Source: Cryptomeria japonica
Lineage: Eukaryota > Streptophyta > Pinopsida > Cupressales > Cupressaceae
Direction of reading: 5' to 3'
NCBI RefSeq assembly: GCF_030272615.1
Contig: NC_081409.1
Coordinates: 874,436,594 to 874,500,593, forward strand
DNA: 64,000 nt
A model generated the notes under the pieces. That model was not told the origin of the DNA, did no database searches, and worked only from the letters and a program-made list of their open reading frames with translations. Of the stretch, positions 55,386 through 64,000 are shown piece after piece; position 1 is the stretch's first letter; every line of letters begins with the position of its first letter. The position numbers were made by a program, and so were the translations under genes.

Positions 55386-57000
55386 CCACCAACTCTCTAG
55401 GCCTAATTAAATTCTAGACCTCCAATTCCTTCTCAATATCTTCTAGGTCTTTCTTCTTAACCATTCCAAGGTGTTTTCTTCAAGTGTTTTAGCTAGGAAC
55501 CCTACCAAGTTACAATGCTTCCCATGTGCTCAGTTATGGCTTTCTTGGCTTCAACTTGTCAAATTGACCTCCTACTATTGTGAGCTAATGCAGAGGTGTG
55601 GAGGTGGCTACTACCATGTTTTTAATTCCTTTTGGGTCCATTTGAGGTTTTCAATCTTTTCCCTCCTTACCGATTTCACCATTTTGCCTAGAAAAGGGCT
55701 ACAAGGAAAGAGCCCCAATTAGGCCTCCAAAATCCGGTTTTCTAGGGCTTGGAGGAAAATGGTCCAAAAGACCCCCTAAAAAGTTTGGATTTTCTTCAAA
55801 TATTCACCTAATCTCAATTTATTTTTTTGGTTTTGGCTCCTTACTCCACCGTGCAATATGTTAACCTCAAAATGAGGCTTTTGAAGGGTTTCCAGGCCTT
55901 CTAGCCGACAGTGACTGGTCAAATTGGTGTTTGGGAGTCAAATTATTTTTTCAAGGATTCTTCTTGCATTGGAAACTCTTTCCCAAATTCATGGACCCAT
56001 CCAAAATCTTATATGGTGGTTTGGCATTCAGCCCTGCACTTTGCACATCAATTTCACCATGTTTCCTCTAGTGGAGTTACTCCTGGACTCGCCTAGAACA
56101 AGGTGACAGTCATTTTGAAAATTATCTCCAGCACTTCTCCCTACATATGTACATTTTACATGTGGTTTAACTTCATTTCCTAATATACCATGATGCAAGC
56201 ACGTGTCGAATTCATAGGGCAACCATTTTACATAAAACTACTATATACAAGCCAAAACTGGTTGTGTGCAAACCAAAATAAGAAAACACTAATGTAAACT
56301 ATCTACAAATATTTAAATGGAACTAAAAACTCTATAACACACCAAATAAACTCAATCCATTTCTAGATTAATGGATTCAATCCATTTGCATTTACAAAAA
56401 AATGAACAAAACAAGCCAAAATGCTGCCAACTAGTCTGAAAATGAGTAGTTTCGGATTATTGAACTTACAAAACCAAGTCTCCAACCTTGGTAACCATGA
56501 AAGAGAAGGTTATTATAGTATTCCCCATGTGTGGATTCTTTCTAGGGAATTTGACAATCCCTAACTCCATCACTAATCAAGTTAGGACAAAATTTGTCAT
56601 GACAACTTTCAAAAGTTGTCATGACAACTTTTTGCAACTTTGCACTTTTCACTTTTTGGCCTTCTCAACCTATGAGGCCTATTCTAAGTCATCACACATT
56701 ACTTTTAAAACATTTATAATACTAGTTTACCCTCACTAATTCCTAACCCAAGTTTTGACACTTTTGACCATTAAGAAGGTCAACTACCTACTCAAACCAC
56801 TATTTATGCACAAAATGCAAACCTAAAAAGAATGAACTCAACCTAGGCCTACATTGACTCTAAAAACAAACTCTTGGACTCTCCTAGAGTCCTTATTCAC
56901 TACCTAACTTGGCTAGGGTCAGTACAAGACAAAATTGAGAAATGACTACTAGCCTAAGTCCTAGGTGCTCCTGCACCATTTTCTCCCAAACAAAAGAAAA
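55386..57000. other. Non-coding region between G3 and the chromovirus
   Basis: No coding sequence supported. By position it should contain the chromovirus 3' untranslated region and possibly its 3' LTR (minus strand), but I could not fix LTR ends. A near-perfect 34-bp palindrome lies at 56594-56627. Confidence 0.5.
56594..56627. repeat. 34-bp near-perfect palindrome
   Basis: TTGTCATGACAA, then CTTTCAAAAG, then TTGTCATGACAA. The 12-mer is itself a perfect palindrome and the spacer is nearly so; the whole can form a hairpin or cruciform. Confidence 0.9.
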
Positions 57001-60000
57001 TCATGTCAGTTCCTTGGGAATTAGATTCTGATCAATTCCTAGCTTCTTAAACTCTGTCTCAAGCACCCATGTAGCTTTAGCATCATCTATACTCTACCAT
57101 TTGATTAGGTGCTCTTAATAGGCTTGATGCCTTATCTTCTTGGAAACCCTTGAACTCAACACCTTCTCGGCCTTTGGATTTGGTTTGGCTAGTAACTGAA
57201 GGTTGTTCACATCATCTGATACCTCTGAGTGATAGCAATCTGAACCTTGAATTGGTCCATTGTAGGAAACTAAGTCTACTATGTTGAAAACCAGTGATAA
57301 TCTTATGTCACTAGGTAGATCCACCTTGTATGCATTTTCTCCATACTTGGCTAGAATGGCACATGGACCTATCCTTCTCATTTGCAACTTTTTAGGTACT
57401 CCTTGTTGTAGCCTTGCTTTGTTTAGGTGCACCATGACAAGATCTCCCACTTGAAATTGTAGGTTCTTCCTTCTTTCATCAACTTTTTGTTTCAGTTTGC
57501 TTGTGTTTTCTATCAATCCTTGCTTGACTGATTCATGGACCTCCTTCATTATTTGACCAAAGTCTTCTGCATATCCACTTCTTGCTAATGCACTTCCTAA
57601 GTCTCTCAACTCCAAAATACCTCTTGGGTGCACACCATAGACCACTTCAAAAGGGCTTTTTCTGGTAGTCCTATTCATGGTGTCATTAAATGCATATTCA
57701 GCTTGTGAGAGTACTTGATCCCATGTTTGACCATATTCTTTGGTAAGGCACCTCAATAAGTTTCCCAAACTTCAATTCACCACTTCAGTTTGCCCATTTG
57801 TTTGAGGATGGTAGGCTGATCCAAAAGAGAGGTTGGTGCCAAGATTTTGCCAAAGTGTCTTCCAAAAATGAGTCATGAACTTTGAGTCCCTATCTCAAAC
57901 AATGCTCATGGGTAAACCATGTATCCTCACTACCTCTTTGAAGAACAAATGAGCTATTTGGCATGCATTATGAGTAGTCTTGCAAGGCACAAAGTGAGCC
58001 ATTTTGCTAAATCTGTCCACAATGACATAAATACTATCATATCCCTACTTTTTCCTTGGTAAACCTACTACAAAGTCCATACTAATGCATTCCCAAGGTC
58101 TACTTGGTATGGGAAGAGGTTGGTATAAACTGACATTCGAAGCAGTACCATTGGCCTTTTGGCAAACTATGCAAGTATCCACATACTTTTTCACATCTTG
58201 ATTCATCCTTGGCCAATAGTAATACCTTTGAACCAACTCTTGAGTCTTATTGACTCCAAAATGTCCACTAAGGCTGCCATTATATTTCTCTTGAATGAGA
58301 TTTTCTCTCATTGAGCTCGTAGGCACACAAAGTTGCCCACCTCTAAACAATAGCCCATTTTGAAAAGTAAAATCAGAATTATCACTATGGAAGTGATTTT
58401 GATACTCCTTACACACCTTTTAGGCATTTGAGAAGTCTTCATCCTTCAGGTACAAGTCTCTAAAACTGTCAACACCTATGCTTCTCAATTGGATTTCTTG
58501 GACTGTCAAAAGTCTCATGCTTAATGCATCAGCCACCCGATTTAACTGCCCTTTCTTGTGCTTAGTGGTGAATGTGTAGGCCTGCATTTAATCCACCCAT
58601 TTCATGTGTTTTTGACTAATTTTGTCTTGTGAGTTTAGAAAAATCAATGCTTGGTTGTCCGTATAGACTACAAATTCCTTAGGAAGGAGATAGTGTCTCC
58701 ACTTCCTCAAAGCCTGCACTAAAGCATATAACTCTAGATCATAAGAGGAGTATTTCCTCTTGGCATCACTTAGCTTCTCACTATGAAAGGATACTGGTCT
58801 TTCTTCTTGGCTTAGGACAACACCTACTGCAACATTGCTTGCATCACATTCCACTATGAAAAGTTTCTCAAAACTATGCAACACTAGCACCGGTTTAGTA
58901 GCTATCTTCTCCTTCAAGGTTTCAAAACCTTTGTTTCCTTGTTCACTCCATTGAAAATTTTCCTTCATTCCACCTCTAATGGTGTCTAACATTGGTGAAC
59001 ATATAGCACTGAATTGCTTAATGAACTTCATGCAGTACTGAGCTAGTCCATTGAAGCTTCTCACCTCTGCTGTTGACTTAGGAGTAGGCCAATTTACAAT
59101 GGCTTCAATCTTGTTGGGATCCATCTTGAGGTTTCCTTAAGACAACACAAACCCAAGGTAAACCAACTCCTTCTTAACAAACTCACACTTATCCAAGTTC
59201 ATGGTTAGCTTTTCATCATACAATCTTTGTAATACATCTTGCAAATGATTAATATGATTTGCCCTATCCTTACTGAAAATGAGAATATCATCTAGATATA
59301 CCACCACAAATTTACCTATGAAATCCTTCATCACATCATTCATGAGTCTCATGAAGGTGCTTAGAGCATTGGATAAGCCAAATGGCATTACAAGCCACTC
59401 ATAAAGACCCTTTATTGTCTTAAAGGCAGTTTTCCATTCATCACCCTCCTTAATCCTAATTTGGTGATATCCACTTTTAAGGTCAATCTTCGTAAAGTAC
59501 TTGGCTTCTCCTAAACAATCCATTAGGTGTTCTATTCTAGGAATTGGGAACCTATATCTGATGGTGATCCTATTTATAGCTCTAGAATGAGTACACAATC
59601 TCTAAATACCACCTTTCTTTGCGGCTAACACGGTAGGGACAACACAAGGGCTAATGCTTTTCCTAATTAGGCCTTGATCTAAAAGCTCTTGGATTTGCTT
59701 GGCAATCTCAACATTTTGTTGGGGAGTCATTTTATAAGCTTCCTTATTAGGAAAGGATGCTCCAAGAATGAAGTCTATTTGATGGCTTATGGTTCCTTTT
59801 GGAGGTAAGGTGCCCGACTGTCCATCACTTACTATGCCTTTGAATTTCTTCAACAAATCTTGCACCTCTATTGGAAAATCTAGCTACTCTTCCTTGTCTT
59901 CCTCTTTGGCCTTCATTACATGTGCAAACCCTATACTTTCACCTTCCTCAAGTGTCTTCAAGAACTGGTTTTCACTCACCAAAATAACACTAGGACCTGC

Positions 60001-60530
60001 TGCCCTCTTTTCACCTTCCTCAAGGATAGACTGAATCTTGAATGTGACTCCATCTTTCTTGAATGAGTATGCATTCTTGGCTCCATCATGGATGGCTTGT
60101 TTATCAAATTTCCATGGTCTTCCTAATAGAATATGGCATGCATCCATGGGTAGGACATCACATAACACCTTGTCATTATACCTCCCAATGGTAAAATCCA
60201 CCCATTCTTGCTCATTGATTAGGACATGTTGGCCTTTGTTAAACCAAGGCCTTTGTTAAACCAAGTGACTCTATAAGGATTGTTGTGAGGTATCCTTTGC
60301 AATTTGAGCTTACTCATTGCCTCTTCTGACACAATGTTGTCTATAGACCTTGAATCAATGATTACTTTGCAAACTTTTTCCATAATCTTGCATTTGATCC
60401 TAAATAAGGACCTTCTTTGGCTTGGGTCTTCTCTGGTCGTTTCTTTGATCAAAGTTTCCCTTATCATCAAGTTGTCACCTACCTCTAACTCTAAGGAAAC
60501 TATCATGCCCAAACCTTTGGGCACAACGGA
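57001..60530 (-). pseudogene. Chromovirus (Ty3/gypsy) pol: protease to chromodomain
   Basis: Minus strand. Protease from 60524: VCKVIIDSRSIDNIVSEEAM (active site D-S-R-S for D-S-G-S), then DVLPMDACHILLGRPW at 60160. From 60201 to 57001 one frame holds, broken only by nonsense codons. RT has [23 protein letters not shown] and [13 protein letters not shown]. RNase H has ECDASNVAVGVVL and YTDNQALIFL. The integrase zinc domain includes TCIVCQ, and the core has SMDFVVGLP, DRDSKFMTHF and HPQTNGQTEVVN. The C-terminal part includes VGDLVMVHLNKARLQQGVPK. A chromodomain-like tail lies at about 57170-57010 (KVLSSRVSKKIRHQAY, a stop, EHLIKW, TWVLETEF). The gag region upstream is missing: sequence changes abruptly at about 60533. 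The chromodomain would direct integration to marked chromatin. Confidence 0.92.
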
Positions 60531-61060
60531 ATAATTTTTTTTTTTAAATACCTAACTTAGAACAACTAACTTAATTAAAATAATGCAAACTAGTTTGGTC
60601 TTAACTATGTTTTGAGTGAATCAAACAATTAAATTAATTAGGTGATAATAATCTAAGTTGTAAGCGAGCTAATATTCCTCCACAAGAGTTATCACTAATC
60701 TTCCATTAATAAATTATCACACTCACCTAGCAATAATCACAAACTCAATTGATAGGGACTATTAAAGATCTCCTAAAGTTCTTTAATTACTTAGGGTCTA
60801 AAATTGATTTACTTTAACTCTTGATTAAATAAATCTATTAAGTAGAATTTCCATTAAATAAAAGGTGTCTAATAAATTTTGAAATAAAGGGGCCAACATG
60901 GCACTACATAAATCATTTTATTTTCCCAAGGGTTTATCCTACCCAAGCATTTTAAATTCTTCTCACTAAAATGCTCCTACATTCATTTAATAATTAAAAG
61001 AATATTTCTTAATTTACAAATAACTATTTGATTCCAAATATTTGTAGAACTAATTTACAT

Positions 61061-61106
61061 CTATATATATATATGTGTTTTTACATATATATATATATAT
61101 ATATAT
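61061..61106. repeat. TA microsatellite (interrupted)
   Basis: Two (TA)n runs, 61061-61074 and 61084-61106, separated by GTGTTTTTAC. Confidence 0.95.
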
Positions 61107-61482
61107 TCCTAAAAGGGAGGGGGTTTCCTTTTCTTTATTATAATAACATTCTTTTAAAGAATTCTACAAGGTCACATGTTGACCCTAACCCCCTTTTATT
61201 TTATCACTCCCACACATATATTTTATGTTTTTTTTTTAAATTTTAACCCAAGTGTATTTGCCCTAACCCGAAATTAGGGTTAGGGCATGTGTATGATATA
61301 ATTTATTTATTTTATGTGTGTGTTGTGTGTGTAACTCTTTTTTTTTTTTTTGTGTGTGTGTGTGTGCAGGTGTGGGAGTGGCGGCCCAAGCTCTAACCCT
61401 TGGCAGAGCCGAAGGGAGGATGGTGGAGGAAACTCGAGCAGGCGGAGCGAAGGGAGGGAGACGGTAAGGGAGTTACCGCGAG

Positions 61483-61670
61483 CTGTGGACAGCGCCGCCC
61501 ACGGCTGCGGGCTCCGCAGCCCGTGGATGCGGCCACCCACAGCTGCGGCTCCTGCAAACTGTGGACGTCGCCGCCCACAGCTGCAGCACCCACAAACTAT
61601 GGACGTCGCCGCCCACATCTATGGGCTTCCGCAGCCTATGGATGGCGCCGCCCATGGCTGCGGCCTTGCC
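61483..61670 (+). repeat. GC-rich ~39-bp minisatellite, about 5 copies
   Basis: Units start at 61483, 61522, 61559, 61597 and 61636, each with GTGGAYGYSGCCGCCCA followed by a GCTGCGG-type half that can pair back with the GCCGC part. It is much richer in G+C and CpG than anything else in the window. Because units are near 39 bases the frame stays open on both strands, but no protein family fits. Confidence 0.9.
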
Positions 61671-61863
61671 CTCCAATTTTTTTTGCTTATTTTTTTTTTG
61701 TTTTAAAATTTAGGTAAAAAGAAAATAATGTTAATATATAAAATTATATATATATACACTGATATATACATTTAAATATATGCCTAAAAGGAACATGTAA
61801 ATATATCACTGTTTTTCTTTTTTTTTTTTATAAACAGATTTTCAAAATAACATTTAAGGAAAT

Positions 61864-61865
<2 letters not shown>

Positions 61866-61909
<44 letters not shown>
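61866..61909. repeat. TA microsatellite
   Basis: Uninterrupted (AT)n run of about 44 bases, the longest in the window. Confidence 0.97.
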
Positions 61910-61910
<1 letters not shown>

Positions 61911-64000
61911 CTACCTTTTTAAACTATAACTCATTTAGGCAAATTTTGAGTTTATTATTTTTGTATATCTTTAAAATGCATGCAGAGATTTTCCTAATGT
62001 TACTTGTAGTTTGTATAATGGGAAAAATACCCTTTTTTTTCTAAAAAGGCTAAAGAAATATATGTTGAATATTCTGGTTTTTTTTTTTGTTTAAAAACAA
62101 CATTCTGTAACTAACATCTACAATGCATCCTAACAACAACTTAATATATATTCTTTTTTTTGGTAAACAAATTTAAGACTAGAACTATATGCTATTTTTT
62201 TTATAAAATAAATTGCTACTATAGGATTTATTTTCTGCTTTAAATGAAAGTAAAAATGACAGATTTAATTAAATTTGTAGCAGCATAAGTAAAATTAGAA
62301 TATAATGCATGAGCTTTCATATACCATTTCTATCTGGCATAAGTGAATAAATGAACCTTTATTTGCAGAATAAATATAATTGCTACAACTTTATTTCTTT
62401 TTCTTTTTTTTATGAGGATCAAATACAAGCTAATATATTACATCTTCCCTTTTTGCAAAACTAACCAAAATAGGAGAAATACATTTCTTTAGCAAGTTAA
62501 AATACAAGGTAAATAACAATACAAATAGGTTTGAAAACCCAACAAGTATTTTCCCTTCCATAGTAATATGAATAAAATAAATACACTTCTTTCTTTTGGG
62601 AAATAAATACAACAATGGCTTTCTTTACAAGCTACAATATTGAATACATTTGTCTTTTAAACTTTTCTGCAACATAAAACAGCAACTATTCCCTTTATCC
62701 TTTCTTTTCCATCCCAAGCAACCTGCAATAAAACACAACTTGACCATGGAGAGCTCACCTCCCAGCCTAGGCTTACTAGAAGCCACCACCAAGCTTGGAG
62801 AACCAAGCACTAGATGGGTTACAAACAAACAAACAAGACAATAATTAAGGCAAACACTTAACATACATTATCCCATCCCAAGCTACACTCTCACCACAAC
62901 TTGTGATGAACTTTCTATGGGTGGAAGTGGACCAAGTACCATTGGGGAGATTGCAAGCATAATACAAATCAAGCCACCTCATGTCAAAACAAAATACAAC
63001 AATTTTCACCTCCACACCTTATGGCCCCCCAAAGGCATAAAAGCCATATTTCCTCCCCTTATGCCCCACAAATGCATACACAAGGCTATGCAGCAAGGGC
63101 CACAAGGGACACCCTTGAGATCACTCTCCCTAAGGAGAGCCTCTCACCCAAGGCTGTCATACTTCTTCCACCCCAAGACCATCCTACTTTCCCAAGAGTA
63201 GGAGGCCTTGGACACTCCCAAAACAAGAACACATAAACAAAGAACATGGAAATGAAAACTCACATTTTTCTCCTACAACAATTACATATACACCTCTTTT
63301 CATGCAAGCATCTTTCTTTCCAAAAACAACATAAACAACATAAACAAAAGGAAGTAAAACCAACCTTAATCTGCCAATAGGTATGTTAGACTTAGTTGGG
63401 GATGAGCTATCCAAATCCACACAAACTTTCCACCAACCCTTCACCAAGATTCTATCCTACAACTAAATTCCAAAAATTGCATAATCTCCAACAATGGAGA
63501 GTGGGTGATTACTCACTAAGTCCCTAATCCTTGCCTAAGAAGGCCTCTCACACACTTCCCAACCCCTTGGGTGAGGTGAGAGTTCCCATTGGTTGCTCTT
63601 CCCAACCTCTTACATATTACTAAAACTGGAAAGGGAAAAGGTGAGAGGGAATGGGGAAGAGAGTTTGACATCAAAAGGGAAGGTTGTCTATCCTAGGAGG
63701 AACCTTCTAAGTTGAATTTTCACTCACCTTGGGAAAACCACTTTTAGAAGTGACTAAATAGTCACATGGGAGTAGTCACATGTTTCAAAATACCCCTAAC
63801 CCATAGGTATACCCTTTGGACCTTTGGAAAAACCCTACCTTGGGAGTCCATTTGACCCCTTAGAAACCCAACTGAAGTTAACCTACAGGTCAAACCTGAG
63901 TTGACCACTCCCAAGACTCCCTACCCAAGGCAAATTTGGGACCACACTCTATTGTTTGAATGGATTTGGTAGAAACAAAACTCCCTCCAAGAGACAAGTC

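Larger units (their letters stand above)
60534..64000. other. Non-coding right-hand region
   Basis: No supported gene on either strand. It begins with a T12 run at the break in the chromovirus. Contents: AT microsatellites, a GC-rich minisatellite, many T-runs (61330-62410) and, from 62700, plainer sequence whose minus strand has a CCAAT-like box near 63580. It could include the chromovirus leader and 5' LTR, but I found no matching copy at 55386-57000 to prove it. Confidence 0.55.

Noticed and set aside
61350-61717. Ala/Pro/Arg-rich ORFs on both strands at the GC-rich block
   Set aside because: Open on several frames at once because of the ~39-bp repeat and high GC; no family features.
62650-63240. 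Possible host gene at the right end (ORFs on both strands around 62650-63236)
   Set aside because: Short, overlapping, no domain, no consistent splice signals. A GTGTTTTATTGCAG acceptor-like site on the minus strand near 62730 alone is not enough.

Overview
The window is plant nuclear repeat DNA with no recognisable host gene. Everything I can identify is LTR-retrotransposon sequence (Ty1/copia and Ty3/gypsy) in a nested, decayed state, plus satellite-like arrays. Large old elements, long LTRs, many solo LTRs and slow decay suggest a gymnosperm, most likely a conifer; this is inference from repeat style, not from a marker gene. I saw no tRNA, rRNA, organellar or bacterial sequence.

Layout. 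1-846 is a minus-strand gypsy LTR abutting a broken copia pol (847-2563, +). That copia meets a second, convergent copia (2564-9379, minus). The second copy carries a solo LTR (3710-4899, TSD CATCT), a 2.2-kb LTR-like insertion (5533-7760, TSD ACTTA) and, inside its own 5' LTR, a complete gypsy element G1 (9380-20756, minus, TSD GTACC). From 21640 to 55385 runs an older minus-strand gypsy element, G3. Its pol is at 55385-53324 and is followed by a hairpin-repeat zone (52180-51115). A long extra ORF ('ORF3') then starts at 51035. ORF3 is split by two later plus-strand insertions, with its reading frame resuming across both: gypsy G2 (30978-50096, TSD CCGRT) and a pol-less copia-type element C3 (23691-30352, TSD TTGAT). 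G2 carries a solo LTR of the C3 family (44664-45512). A chromovirus pol with a chromodomain remnant lies at 57001-60530 (minus). The rest (60534-64000) is non-coding, with microsatellites and a GC-rich 39-bp minisatellite.

How parts work together. G1 and G2 are Tat-like gypsy elements: gag with a C-H-H-C knuckle, protease with D-V-G-A, and in G2 RT, a decayed RNase H, a second RNase H and integrase. Each also has, between pol and the 3' LTR and on the opposite strand, a plant-mobile-domain (PMD) gene. In both elements this antisense gene has the same architecture: a TATA box, a tiny exon 1, a GTAAGT donor, a phase-0 intron after a Leu codon, an AG acceptor and a PMD exon 2. In both, the intron holds a tandem array. 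The G2 intron array is built from a 21-bp-phased octamer whose reverse complement is repeated, with the same 21-bp phasing, in the G2 sense leader. This pairing of an antisense spliced gene with phased inverted arrays is my best candidate for an undescribed system.

G1 has near-identical LTRs (about 99% by eye) yet lacks RT, RNase H and the integrase core, so it probably moved in trans. C3 has no pol at all, but keeps a coiled-coil/zinc-knuckle ORF1 and a single 1,092-codon reading frame (ORF2) interrupted only by six nonsense codons. Most in-frame stops I inspected look like CAG>TAG, CAA>TAA or CGA>TGA, as expected for deamination of methylated cytosine.
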